This document shows positions 39,034 to 47,016 of a stretch of DNA of 64,000 nucleotides, piece after piece. Made by a program: the position numbers and the translations under genes. The notes beneath the pieces were generated by a model. The model had not been told where the DNA came from, did no database searches, and saw only the letters and a list, made by a program, of their open reading frames with translations. Within the stretch, counting starts at the first letter, position 1; each line of letters begins with the position of its first letter. The stretch is taken from assembly GCA_018830485.1 (NCBI GenBank), contig JAHJRQ010000015.1, positions 496,001 through 560,000 on the forward strand. Reading direction: 5' to 3'. This DNA comes from Pseudomonadota bacterium. Its GTDB lineage: Bacteria; Desulfobacterota; Desulfobulbia; Desulfobulbales; Desulfurivibrionaceae.

Positions 39034-40386
39034 TCAGCCCCGAATCAGGGTAAGCAGTTCCGCGGTTTTTGCCGCCATGAGTGCGACATCGCCCCTGGTT
39101 TCCACATTGAGGCGCAGGACCGGTTCGGTGTTGGAGCTGCGGATATTGAAACGGAAATTTTCCGCAGTAAAGCTCAGCCCGTCGGTGTAATCCTTCTCCC
39201 CGGGCGTTTCGGCGTAAAAGGCTTCTATCTTGGCAATCACCGCCGCAGGGTCCGCCACCCGGTTGTTGATCTCGCCGCTCACCGGAAACGCCGCCTGCCT
39301 TTCCCGCACCAGATGGGAGAGCGGTTGGCCGCTTCGCGAGAGAATCCCGGCCACCAGCAGCCAGGGGATCATGCCGGAGTCGCAGTAGGCAAAGTCGCGG
39401 AAGTAGTGGTGGGCGCTCATCTCGCCGCCGTACACCGCATCCTCGCTCCGCATGCGCTCCTTGATAAAGGCGTGGCCGGTCTTGCTCAGCACCGGAATGC
39501 CGCCTGATAGCCGGACAATCTCCCGGGTGTTCCACACCAACCGCGGGTCGTGGATGATCTTCGCCCCAGGGTGCTTGGCCAGCATGGCCTGGGCCAGCAA
39601 CCCCACCAGGTAGTAGCCCTCGATAAAGCCGCCCTGTTCGTCAAAGAAAAAACAGCGGTCGAAATCGCCGTCCCAGGCAAGGCCGAAATCCGCGCCATGC
39701 TCGCGAACCGCCAGGGCGGTTACCTCGCGGTTTTCAGGGAGCAGGGGGTTGGGGACGCCATTGGGGAAGGCGCCGTCCGGCTCCCATTGCACCCGAATGA
39801 ACTCAAAGGGCAGGTGCGCGGCCAGTTGGTCGATCACCGCTCCGGCGCAGCCGTTGCCGGGATTGGCCACGATTTTGAGCGGCCTCAAGGCCTGTCTGTC
39901 AACATAGCCAAGCAGGTGTTCGATGTAGGCGGGTTTGTTGTCCAGATAGCTTAGAACTCCGGGGATGTTTGCCGTAACGCGATACCCTTGCGCAGCCAGC
40001 CGTTCAATCTCGCGCAGGCCGGTGTCTCCGGAGATGGGCCTGGCCCCCTGGCGGACCAGCTTCATGCCGTTGTAATCCGCAGGGTTGTGGCTGGCCGTGA
40101 CAATAACCCCGCCGTCCACCGCGAGATGGGCGGCCGCGAAGTAGATCTCCTCGGTGCCGACCATCCCCAGGTCCACCACATCCACCCCGGCCGCGAGAAA
40201 GCCGTCGGCCAGGGCCTTGGCCAGCGCGGGGCTGGAGAGCCGGATGTCGTGGCCGATGGCCACCTTTTTCGGGGAAAACTGGGCGCTGTACGCCTGGCCG
40301 ATGTTGAAGGCCAGGGGTTCGTTGAGTTCGTCCGGAACCCGGCCCCGGATGTCGTAGGCCTTGAAACAGGGAAGCAGAGAGGTCAT
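39034..40386 (-). CDS. Phosphomannomutase / phosphoglucomutase
   Basis: Interconverts hexose-6- and hexose-1-phosphates for nucleotide sugars of the cell surface. 450 residues of the alpha-D-phosphohexomutase family. Domain 1 begins [17 protein letters not shown]. The phosphoserine loop is [16 protein letters not shown], the metal loop is [14 protein letters not shown], the sugar-binding loop is [14 protein letters not shown], and the C-terminal phosphate loop is [15 protein letters not shown]. The AYDIRG start and [10 protein letters not shown] favour a ManB/CpsG-type (mannose/glucose) enzyme. ATG at 40386 is chosen because the family begins here; its ribosome site is weak. It is divergent from the YkgJ-type gene with about 70 bases between. 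Confidence 0.93.
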   Translation of the reverse strand: MTSLLPCFKAYDIRGRVPDELNEPLAFNIGQAYSAQFSPKKVAIGHDIRLSSPALAKALADGFLAAGVDVVDLGMVGTEEIYFAAAHLAVDGGVIVTASHNPADYNGMKLVRQGARPISGDTGLREIERLAAQGYRVTANIPGVLSYLDNKPAYIEHLLGYVDRQALRPLKIVANPGNGCAGAVIDQLAAHLPFEFIRVQWEPDGAFPNGVPNPLLPENREVTALAVREHGADFGLAWDGDFDRCFFFDEQGGFIEGYYLVGLLAQAMLAKHPGAKIIHDPRLVWNTREIVRLSGGIPVLSKTGHAFIKERMRSEDAVYGGEMSAHHYFRDFAYCDSGMIPWLLVAGILSRSGQPLSHLVRERQAAFPVSGEINNRVADPAAVIAKIEAFYAETPGEKDYTDGLSFTAENFRFNIRSSNTEPVLRLNVETRGDVALMAAKTAELLTLIRG

Positions 40387-40459
40387 GGCGGATGTCTTTG
40401 AAGGAATGGTTGTTTTCTGGTAGATTGCTTTTTTCTCAAGACAACAAGGATAATTGATC

Positions 40460-41053
40460 ATGGAAGCCTCGATTCTGCAACCGGAACTTGCCGCGAAAAT
40501 CGCCGATCTGTACGACCGCATGGAAAAGGCCTACGACATCGTCGCCCGCCAGTTGGATTTCACCTGTACTGGCTGCGCGGACAACTGCTGCGATTCTTAT
40601 TTTCAGCACCATACCTATGTGGAGTGGGCGTACCTCTGGCAGGGGCTCATGGAGCTTGATCCGGCGCGCCGCAAGGAGATCGAGAGCCGGGCCGCCGAGT
40701 ATGCTGCCGCCTGCGAGCGGGCGTTGGCGAGGGGCGAAAGGCCCCAGGTCATGTGCCCGCTCAACGAAGCGGGGCGTTGCGGACTGTACCTCCATAGGCT
40801 GATGATCTGCCGGATGCACGGGGTGCCTTCCAGCCTCACCTTTCCCAATGGCAAGGTGCAGAGATTTCCAGGCTGTTTCCGCTGCCAGGAGATCGTGGGG
40901 GAAAGGCAGGCGGTGCCCACGGTGGAGCGGGCCCCGCTGTTCCGAGGGCTGGCCGCGCTGGAGCAGGAATTCTTGGGGCCGCTGCAGGGCGAGTTGCCCA
41001 AGGTGAAGAAAACCATTGCCGATATGATCCTGTTGGGGCCGCCCAGGTTGTAA
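40460..41053 (+). CDS. YkgJ-type cysteine-cluster protein
   Basis: A 197-residue protein with the zinc/iron-chelating pattern of the YkgJ (CxxCxxxC) family. Clusters are [11 protein letters not shown] near residue 35, [24 protein letters not shown] in the middle and FPGCFRCQE later. The family probably binds an Fe-S cluster or zinc; function unknown. AAGGAT is upstream of the ATG at 40460, preferred to the TTG at 40454. It is divergent from the phosphomannomutase gene. Confidence 0.78.
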   Translation: MEASILQPELAAKIADLYDRMEKAYDIVARQLDFTCTGCADNCCDSYFQHHTYVEWAYLWQGLMELDPARRKEIESRAAEYAAACERALARGERPQVMCPLNEAGRCGLYLHRLMICRMHGVPSSLTFPNGKVQRFPGCFRCQEIVGERQAVPTVERAPLFRGLAALEQEFLGPLQGELPKVKKTIADMILLGPPRL

Positions 41054-41079
41054 CCGGAGAAGGGGGATCGTAAAAGCGG

Positions 41080-41156
41080 CCCTTCGACAGGCTCAGGGCG
41101 AACGGTATTTTTCTGATGTATTGATCTTCCGTTCGTGCTGAGCCTGTCGAAGCACC
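41080..41156. repeat. Dispersed palindromic repeat (CTTCGACAGGCTCAG type)
   Basis: CCTTCGACAGGCTCAGGGCG and its near-complement CGTGCTGAGCCTGTCGAAG face each other across about 30 bases. It is the same family as 2368-2393 / 2536-2561. It lies between converging genes. Confidence 0.8.
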
Positions 41157-41181
41157 AGTTTTGCTCTTTGATCGTTTGGTA

Positions 41182-41217
41182 CCTCCTTGTTGTGCCCCAC
41201 AGGACACAACAAGGAGG
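41182..41217. terminator. Perfect 13-bp hairpin between converging genes
   Basis: CCTCCTTGTTGTG (41182-41194) and CACAACAAGGAGG (41205-41217) pair perfectly around a 10-base loop. It lies between the end of the YkgJ-type gene and the end of the ThiC-family gene. There is no U-tract on either strand, so it may act as a barrier or mRNA-end stabiliser rather than a classical terminator. Confidence 0.5.
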
Positions 41218-41237
41218 GAAAAAAGTCAGCTCGCCAT

Positions 41238-42557
41238 TTACCCCTGACAGCCGCACTTGTCCCCACGGATGTCGTCCTTAAAAAGCGAGATGCCGCGCTC
41301 CATGGCGCAGAAATCCCCGCACATCGTGCAGGTCCGGCTGTTTTCCGGGGTGCGGCTGTCGCGGATTTTTTTGGCCGCCTCCGGGAATAGCATCAGCTCC
41401 ATCTGTCGGTCCCAGTTGGTGTCGCGGCGGGCGATGGCCATCTGCTTTTCCCGCTCGCGCCGGTCCGGGTAGCGGGCCAGGTCGCCGATCCGGGCCGCCA
41501 GCCGGGTGGCCCGCACCCCTTCCCGCACATCCGATTCATTGGGCAGGGCCAGGTGCTCGGCCGGGGTGATATAGCAGATCAGGTCCGCGCCGGAACGCAC
41601 CGAATGCGCCGCGCCGATGGCGGCGGTGATGTGGTCGTAGCCCGCGCCGGTATCGGCGGGCAGTGGCCCGAGCACGTAGTAGGGAGCCTTGCCGCTCATC
41701 TTTTTTTCCAGCATGATGTTGCCTTCGATCTCATCCAACGGTACATGGCCCGGTCCTTCCACCATCACCTGACAGCCCAGATCCCGGGCGATCTCGGCCA
41801 GCTCGCAGTTGATGATCATCTCCGCCATCTGGGCCCGGTCGTGGCTGTCGTGGATGGCCCCGGCCCGGATGCCGTTGCCCAGCGACAGCACCGAATCGTA
41901 CTTTTTCATCAAGCCGCAGACCCGGTCGAACTGCTCGTAGAGCGGATTTTCCCGCTGGTTATGCTCCATCCACGAGACCATGAAGGTGCCGCCTTTCGAG
42001 ACCAGGCCGCCGTAGCGGTAGCCCTGCTTGCGGAGCCGCTCGATGCTGAAGCGGTTGATCCCGCAGTGGATGGCCATGAAGGAGATGCCGTCGGCAAGCT
42101 GGCGCTCGATGAGCTCAAAGAGGTATTCCGGGTCGAGCTTGTTGGGATTGTGGTATTTCTTGCTCGCCTCGGAAAAGGCCTGGTACAGGGGGACATTGCC
42201 CACCGGCAGGGCGGTGGCGGCGAGAACCTCCTTGCGGATGCGGTTGAGGTCGCCGCCGGTGGAAAGCTCCATCAGGGTGTCGGCCTGTTCCTCTTCCGCC
42301 GCACGGGCCTTGCGGGTTTCCAGGTCGAGGTCGGCGATGTCCGAGGAGGTGCCGATGGAGGCGTTGACCTTGGCCCGCAAGCCGGTGCCGATGCCCACCG
42401 CTTTTTGCGCGGGACGGTTGGGGTTGCAGGGGATGACGATCTCGCCCTTGGCCACCAGACCGCGGATGGTCTCAGGGGCAAAGTCTTCGTTTGCAGCGAC
42501 CTGCTGCATGGGTTCGGTGATCATACCGTCACGGGCCAGTTCCAGTTGGGTTTTCAT
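41238..42557 (-). CDS. bzaF: ThiC-family radical SAM enzyme, probable 5-hydroxybenzimidazole synthase
   Basis: A 439-residue member of the ThiC family. ThiC makes the thiamin pyrimidine from aminoimidazole ribotide; its anaerobic paralogue BzaF makes 5-hydroxybenzimidazole, the lower ligand of B12-type corrinoids, from the same substrate. Core blocks are ASIGTSSDI, CGINRFSIERL, VEGPGHVPLDEIE and ICYITPAEHLALPNESDVREGV. The cluster-binding cysteines are C410-x2-C413-x3-C417 (CTMCGDFC); textbook ThiC has CX2CX4C. A second C-x-C pair (C435, C437) ends the protein. A cobalamin riboswitch with a terminator lies directly upstream and no TPP (THI) element is seen, which favours BzaF over ThiC. AAGGAGC precedes the ATG at 42557. 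The family is certain; BzaF is inferred. Confidence 0.72.
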   Translation of the reverse strand: MKTQLELARDGMITEPMQQVAANEDFAPETIRGLVAKGEIVIPCNPNRPAQKAVGIGTGLRAKVNASIGTSSDIADLDLETRKARAAEEEQADTLMELSTGGDLNRIRKEVLAATALPVGNVPLYQAFSEASKKYHNPNKLDPEYLFELIERQLADGISFMAIHCGINRFSIERLRKQGYRYGGLVSKGGTFMVSWMEHNQRENPLYEQFDRVCGLMKKYDSVLSLGNGIRAGAIHDSHDRAQMAEMIINCELAEIARDLGCQVMVEGPGHVPLDEIEGNIMLEKKMSGKAPYYVLGPLPADTGAGYDHITAAIGAAHSVRSGADLICYITPAEHLALPNESDVREGVRATRLAARIGDLARYPDRREREKQMAIARRDTNWDRQMELMLFPEAAKKIRDSRTPENSRTCTMCGDFCAMERGISLFKDDIRGDKCGCQG

Positions 42558-42592
42558 GTGCTGCTCCTTGTTTCTGTTCTCCGTCCGCGGGC

Positions 42593-42633
42593 AAAAAAAA
42601 ATTCCGCACCACCGGTGACGGCGATGCGGAATT
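42593..42633 (-). terminator. Riboswitch-controlled intrinsic terminator
   Basis: On the minus strand, ATTCCGCATCGCCG pairs with CGGTGGTGCGGAAT around a short loop and is followed by eight T's (42600-42593). It lies between the cobalamin aptamer and the bzaF start codon, so it is the likely expression platform: B12 binding would favour termination. Confidence 0.85.
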
Positions 42634-42654
42634 ATCTGGACAGATGGTTCCTTT

Positions 42655-42845
42655 TTTACCAGGCTGGCAGGTCTTCTGACTCGCGGATCTACCCTTCGCC
42701 GCGCCTTCCCGCCTTGCGGCAGTGGCATGTGCGGCGTCGGTCCCCGCTCACAGCGTCGGCCCAACGTGACGGAATCACACCGTCTTCCCTATTCTCCCGC
42801 CAATTCCGAGGAAGAGGCAGGCACCGGTCTGGTTATGTTTTTTCC
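42655..42845 (-). ncRNA. Cobalamin riboswitch
   Basis: On the minus strand the conserved elements occur in order: GGTGCCTGCC near 42825, AGGGAAGACGGTGTGATTCC near 42770-42790, a GCCACTG core near 42720, GGGAAGG near 42700 and the B12 box GAGTCAGAAGACCTGCC near 42665-42682. Together these are diagnostic of the class. It controls the downstream ThiC-family gene, with a terminator as the output. No other gene lies between. Confidence 0.93.
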
Positions 42846-42913
42846 CTCGTCGGCATATCATGCCCGGAGAAAGAGAGTATTTAGCAACTCCCGCGTTTGC
42901 GGGCAACCCCTTT

Positions 42914-44257
42914 TTATTTCTCCCGCATCAACTCGGCGATCTGGAAGGCGAGTTCCAGGCTCTGCTCCGCGTTGAGGCGCGGGTCGCAGTTGGTGAGGTA
43001 GTTCTCGGCCAGATGGTGATCGAGGATCTTTCTCCCGCCGCCGGTGCATTCGGTGACGTTGTCCCCGGTCATCTCAAAGTGCACCCCGCCGGGCGCCGTG
43101 CCCTCTGCCCAGTGGATCTCGAAGAACGAGCGGATCTCGCTCATGATCTCGTCAAAATTTCGGGTTTTGTGGCCGGATTCGGCGGTGTAGGTGTTGCCGT
43201 GCATGGGGTCGCAGCTCCAGACCAGCTTGAATCCCTCCTGCTTCATGGCCCGGGCCAGAGCGGGCAGACCATCGCTGATTTTTTTTGCGCCGAAACGGGT
43301 GATCAGGGTCAATCTCCCCGGTTCGTTGTTGGGGTTCAGGGCGCTGACCAGCTTTTTCACATCATCGATGTCATGGTTGGGGCCGATCTTGACTCCGATG
43401 GGGTTGTGCACTCCCCGGAAGAACTCCACATGCGCCCCGTCGATCTGCCGGGTGCGCTCGCCGATCCAGAGCATGTGGGCCGAGCAGTCGTACCAGTCGC
43501 CGGAGGTGGAATCCTGCCGGGTCAGGGCCTGCTCGTAGCCCAGAAGCAGCGCCTCGTGGGAGGTGAAGAAGCTGGCCTGGGTGAGCTGGGGGATATCGGT
43601 GGCAATACCCACGATACGCATGAAGTTGATGGCCTGGTCGATCTGGCGGGCCAGTTTTTCGTAGAGCTGCCCCTGGGGGGAGCGGCCCACGAACTCGTTA
43701 TTCCAGGAATGCACTCGCTCAAGGGATGCATAGCCGCCCATGGTGAAGGCGCGCAGGATGTTCATGGTGGCGCAGGCCAGGTGGTAGCCCTTGAGCATCC
43801 GCTGCGGGTCGGGCCGCCGGGCCTCGGGGGTGGGGTCGATGCCGTTGACCATGTCGCCCCGGTAGCTGGGGAGCTCCACGCCGTTAACCATCTCGGTGTC
43901 CGCGGAGCGGGGCTTGGCGTACTGCCCGGCCATGCGGCCCACCTTGATCACCGGTTTGCCGCCTGCGTAGCTCATGATTACGGCCATCTGGAGGATGACT
44001 TTGAGCAGCTCCCGGATGGAAGGGGCGGTGCACATGGAAAACTCCTCGGCGCAGTCGCCGCCCTGGAGCAGAAACGCCTTGCCCTCGGCGGCCATGGCCA
44101 GCTGCTTCTTCAGGGTGCGGATCTCTCCGGCAAAGACCAAGGGGGGCAGTTTGGAGATGGTCTGCACCGTCTCGGCAAACTCGTTTTTATCGGGCCAGTT
44201 GGGCTGCTGCAGAGCGGTGAATTGCTGCCAGCTTGTCTTGCTCCAGGGCTGTGTCAT
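42914..44257 (-). CDS. 3-deoxy-7-phosphoheptulonate synthase, class II
   Basis: First enzyme of the shikimate pathway: condenses PEP and erythrose-4-phosphate to DAHP. 447 residues of the class II (plant-like) type. Blocks are LLQGGDCAEEF, KVGRMAGQYAKPRS, PQRMLKGYHLACATMN, LGYEQALTR and WSCDPMHGNTY. The ATG at 44257 has GGAG upstream; the frame to 44464 runs through a dispersed repeat and is rejected. The bzaF riboswitch begins about 70 bases after its stop. A repeat element separates it from the HsdR-N gene. Confidence 0.95.
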   Translation of the reverse strand: MTQPWSKTSWQQFTALQQPNWPDKNEFAETVQTISKLPPLVFAGEIRTLKKQLAMAAEGKAFLLQGGDCAEEFSMCTAPSIRELLKVILQMAVIMSYAGGKPVIKVGRMAGQYAKPRSADTEMVNGVELPSYRGDMVNGIDPTPEARRPDPQRMLKGYHLACATMNILRAFTMGGYASLERVHSWNNEFVGRSPQGQLYEKLARQIDQAINFMRIVGIATDIPQLTQASFFTSHEALLLGYEQALTRQDSTSGDWYDCSAHMLWIGERTRQIDGAHVEFFRGVHNPIGVKIGPNHDIDDVKKLVSALNPNNEPGRLTLITRFGAKKISDGLPALARAMKQEGFKLVWSCDPMHGNTYTAESGHKTRNFDEIMSEIRSFFEIHWAEGTAPGGVHFEMTGDNVTECTGGGRKILDHHLAENYLTNCDPRLNAEQSLELAFQIAELMREK

Positions 44258-44277
44258 GGTAATTTCTCCAAGGGATA

Positions 44278-44402
44278 ATTTTTGCCACGAAACCCACGAA
44301 AAACACGAAAGTTTTAAAGGCTCGTAGATCGGGGCAGGCTTTTTTCTGGGGAAACAGTTTTTTTTTATTTCGTGTTCTTTCGTGGATTTCGTGGCAAAAA
44401 AA
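44278..44402. repeat. Imperfect inverted repeat (CACGAAA-rich dispersed element)
   Basis: TTTGCCACGAAACCCACGAAA near 44280 faces its inverse ATTTCGTGGCAAAAAAA near 44390 with a roughly 60-base middle. The poly-A/poly-T ends suit a bidirectional terminator. Frames through it encode THEKHE-like strings, known to me as a dispersed bacterial repeat. It lies between the HsdR-N gene and the DAHP synthase start. Confidence 0.7.
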
Positions 44403-44987
44403 TCAGCCTTCTTTCGCCCCAGGCAGGGCGCAAGGCCCGCCAGCGCAGCAGACCTCCACATCAAAGGCGTTCAATATCCGCAGTTCCGGCTCCCTGCGTT
44501 CCGGGGGTACCGGGGTGAAATCCAGGGCGGGCAGCATGGCCACAATCGCCTCCCGGGTGGGGATGGCCTCAAGCCCGGTGGCCAGCACCTTGCCGGTTCT
44601 GGCGTCCAGCAGTTCAGCGTCCTCGCCGTTGGTCACAACCACCAGGGGGATCAGCTGAGTCTCCTCCAACACCCGGGCCGCCGCAATGGCCGGACGTTCC
44701 CTGGTCACCAGCGAGCCGGGGCCGTAGCGCACCACCAGCACCCGCTGGTCCCCGATGCTCACCACGATGTCGATCTTCGATGTCACGAACTGGTGGGCGA
44801 ACAGGGTTTCGATTCGGCGCCGCATCTCCAATTCGTTTTTGGCAAATCCCCGTTCTTCAACAAGCAACCGGGCAAGCTTCTGGCGGTAGCGCTCGTCGTC
44901 GGTGTCCACCAGGGGTTCGCCGGTGACGTAATCGCTGAGGCTGCCGTATATCATGTGGTGCGAAGGGATGTCTGCCATAACTACCAT
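44403..44987 (-). CDS. HsdR N-terminal-domain-like protein
   Basis: A 194-residue stand-alone protein with the HSDR_N-type nuclease fold: YRQKLARLLVEERGFAKNEL, KIDIVVSIGDQRVLVVRYGPGS and ETQLIPLVVVTNGEDAELLD follow the restriction-enzyme R subunit N-terminus, with the D...(K/R) core partly altered (VVRYG in place of EVK). C-terminal CCAGGPCALPG is unusual. It lacks helicase parts and methylase neighbours, so restriction is doubtful. Many Desulfobacterota carry such stand-alone versions. ATG at 44987 or 44978 is possible; GGGGT precedes the first. Confidence 0.65.
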   Translation of the reverse strand: MVVMADIPSHHMIYGSLSDYVTGEPLVDTDDERYRQKLARLLVEERGFAKNELEMRRRIETLFAHQFVTSKIDIVVSIGDQRVLVVRYGPGSLVTRERPAIAAARVLEETQLIPLVVVTNGEDAELLDARTGKVLATGLEAIPTREAIVAMLPALDFTPVPPERREPELRILNAFDVEVCCAGGPCALPGAKEG

Positions 44988-45000
44988 ACCCCAAAATAAA

Positions 45001-45028
45001 AAAAGAGGAGGCCGCGGCCCCCTCTTTT
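45001..45028 (-). terminator. Intrinsic terminator after acsE
   Basis: AAAAGAGGAGGCC and GGCCCCCTCTTTT form a hairpin of about 12 base pairs around GC. The minus strand continues into T-rich sequence (TTTTATTTTGG). It should end the acsE transcript at its stop, 54 bases away. Confidence 0.8.
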
Positions 45029-45081
45029 GAGAAAGGCCGTCCCGGATTCGAGAAAGCGGCCTCTATTATGATACCGCTTTT

Positions 45082-45972
45082 TTACAGAGTCAGCCAGGAC
45101 TCGCTGAATACGTTCTGGCCGGAGAGTACCTTATAGGTTTTATAGTGCTCCAGCGCGGTGCCGGTCAGGCCGGAAGGATCGGGGTCGTTGCCGTCCATCA
45201 TGCCATGGACCATGTCCACCAGGTTCTGGCGCTCGCCCTTGCAGATCGCCATCAGCTCGGCGTCGTAGGAGTTGACGATGGCGGTGGTGATCCCGTACTT
45301 CATCAGCATGATGAGGTAGGTGCGGTCCAGGTACTTGCGCAGGTGCTCGGCCACGCCGTTGGATACGTTGGAGAGACCCACGGTGGAGCCTGCGCCCGGG
45401 GCGATCTCCTGGAGCATGGACATGAACTCAAGGCCGGAGGCGATCTGGTCTGCGCCCAGAGTGATTGGGGTGCCGATGGGGTCGAAGAGCATCTTTTCGT
45501 TGGGGATGCCTGCCTCGGCCAGGGCCATCATCAGGTCAACCGCCATGGCGCAGCGCTCGTTGGAGTCGCGGGGCATGCCGTCCGGGCCCCAGAGCAGGGC
45601 GATAACATTGCAGCCGGCCTCGGCGGCAACGGGGATCAGCTTTTCCATCCGCTCGGGCTGGGCGGAGATGGAGTTCATGATCGCGGCTTCGCGGTTTTTC
45701 ACCACCTTGAACCCGGCGGCCATGGCGTCGGTATTGGTGGTGTCCAGGCAGAGGGGTACGGAGCTTGCCGCTTCCACGGTCTGCACAATCCAGGGCATCA
45801 ACTCGATTCCGTCCTTGCGGGCCGGTCCGATGTTGAGATCCAGGTACGAAGCGCCGGCATCGGACTCTTCCTTGGCCATTTCCTGAACCGGGCCGGGGTT
45901 CCGTTCCTTCATGGCGGTGCCGCTTCTCTTGCCCATGATGTTGATGCTTTCCGCGATGGCTGCTACCTTCAT
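45082..45972 (-). CDS. acsE: Methyltetrahydrofolate:corrinoid methyltransferase (AcsE-type)
   Basis: Transfers the methyl group of methyl-tetrahydrofolate to a corrinoid protein, the link between the methyl and carbonyl branches of the Wood-Ljungdahl pathway. 296 residues of the pterin-binding (DHPS-like) TIM barrel family: ESINIMGKRSG, GASYLDLNIGPARKDG, PLCLDTTNTDAMAAG, NSISAQPERM, LFDPIGTPITLG and GLSNVSNGV. GGGAGAAAA precedes the ATG at 45972. CODH/ACS and CoFeSP subunits are not in the window. The likely bzaF at 41.2 kb and RACo-like gene at 56.4 kb are metabolically linked. Confidence 0.9.
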   Translation of the reverse strand: MKVAAIAESINIMGKRSGTAMKERNPGPVQEMAKEESDAGASYLDLNIGPARKDGIELMPWIVQTVEAASSVPLCLDTTNTDAMAAGFKVVKNREAAIMNSISAQPERMEKLIPVAAEAGCNVIALLWGPDGMPRDSNERCAMAVDLMMALAEAGIPNEKMLFDPIGTPITLGADQIASGLEFMSMLQEIAPGAGSTVGLSNVSNGVAEHLRKYLDRTYLIMLMKYGITTAIVNSYDAELMAICKGERQNLVDMVHGMMDGNDPDPSGLTGTALEHYKTYKVLSGQNVFSESWLTL

Positions 45973-46015
45973 TGTTTTCTCCCGTGCTGTGGTTTCAATC
46001 GTATTATATATTCAG

Positions 46016-46048
46016 GAGCCGTTACGGAGAATCATTCCGTTACGGCTC
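46016..46048. repeat. Near-perfect inverted repeat upstream of acsE
   Basis: GAGCCGTTACGGA and TCCGTTACGGCTC pair with one mismatch around a 7-base loop. It lies about 45 bases upstream of the acsE start and is followed on the plus strand by TTTATGCCGTTTTT. It may be an operator or a terminator for plus-strand transcription. Unrecognised. Confidence 0.5.
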
Positions 46049-46269
46049 TTTATGCCGTTTTTCTCATGGCAATGGCTATCGTGCGCCATCAACGGCCATC
46101 TACCGCTCCCGATGGAAACGGCGGTTTTCCCGCGTGTAAGGGTGCATGGTAACGTGGGAAAATAGCGTTTTACACAACGGATGTCAACAGGCAAGAGGTA
46201 AAAAAGTGTCGGAGTGGCGCGTAAATCGGTGGATATACCTATGAAGAGGGAGCTCTGCCCAAGGGCTTC

Positions 46270-46406
46270 TCAGAAGAAAAAACGAGCCCTCAGCTCCAGT
46301 TTGCTGCTGTTTTGTTTTTCTCCGTATTCGCTTGATTCGGCGCCGTTGAGCCAGGAAAAACGCAGACGCGTTTCCCAAGCCAGGCCGCATTTTTCCCGTT
46401 TTTCCA
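46270..46406 (-). pseudogene. C-terminal relic of a DUF1302-like porin
   Basis: A 45-codon minus-strand fragment ending GEKQNSSKLELRARFFF at a stop (46270-46272). It matches the last about 40 residues of the intact porin at 50183-51496 (GEKQNSNKVEVRARWFF; both have LRFS.LNG). The DNA also aligns at roughly 70% by eye. No upstream part of a porin could be followed in any frame. It is read as a gene remnant. Confidence 0.75.
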
Positions 46407-46634
46407 TTGACAAGCAGACAGGCAAACGCTACGGGTTCAGAGAATTAAATTTTCCTTGGCGAGCTTCGGAGCGTGCGTTGACATTTTGTGCCGGCCGGGG
46501 CAGAGAAAAGCGGTTTCTTATCACCATCTCATAAAAAAAACTATCACTGCAGTCTCACACAATTGTAAAGGAATTCAAATAAATAACGGCTCGGGAGTTT
46601 TTTCTTTTGAAAACCATGGGACAGCAGTGAAATT

Positions 46635-46922
46635 ATGAAAAAACTTGGTCTGGCACTAGCCCTGTTTTTTGTCTGTACGCAGGTGCTGGCCTTACTGCAC
46701 ATGGCAGAGCATGGCTTTGAAGAGCATGAGCATAAGGGCCACACATGCAGTATCTACCTTGCCGGTGAACAGTCTCAATACTGCGCAAGCGAAAGACCGG
46801 TCGCCGTATCCCGTCTCGATTTTGTTCTGGGTTCCATATCATTTTTTGTCCAAACAGCCACCCACAGCCAAGATTTCTTCTCCGTTTCCCCCCGAGCCCC
46901 CCCTGTTTTTCTCCTGAGCTGA
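46635..46922 (+). CDS. Small secreted histidine-rich protein at a metal-uptake locus
   Basis: A 95-residue protein with a signal peptide (about 1-19, LALALFFVCTQVLA) followed by a histidine-rich stretch, HMAEHGFEEHEHKGHTC. A second hydrophobic segment is near residues 60-73. The metal-binding look and its place upstream of a metal ABC transporter suggest a periplasmic zinc (or other metal) binder; the family is not recognised with certainty (DUF2946-like). A poly-purine region precedes the ATG at 46635. A 94-base gap separates it from the outer-membrane gene. Confidence 0.6.
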   Translation: MKKLGLALALFFVCTQVLALLHMAEHGFEEHEHKGHTCSIYLAGEQSQYCASERPVAVSRLDFVLGSISFFVQTATHSQDFFSVSPRAPPVFLLS

Positions 46923-47016
46923 GCAAATCACATTTTTCCCACTCTTCCTCCATGGCCCGGATAGTTCCGGATCACAGGGGCAGTCCGCTGAACGTGCTGA
47001 TTCAAGGAGAAAACTC

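Noticed and set aside
41238-42845. TPP riboswitch and thiamin role for the ThiC-family gene
   Set aside because: No THI-box pattern (CTGAGA...ACCTGATC) is seen; the B12-box pattern fits the leader much better.
46214-46534. Plus-strand 106-codon frame upstream of the metal locus
   Set aside because: It is antisense to the porin relic and its flank. The minus-strand fragment has clear homology; this frame has none.
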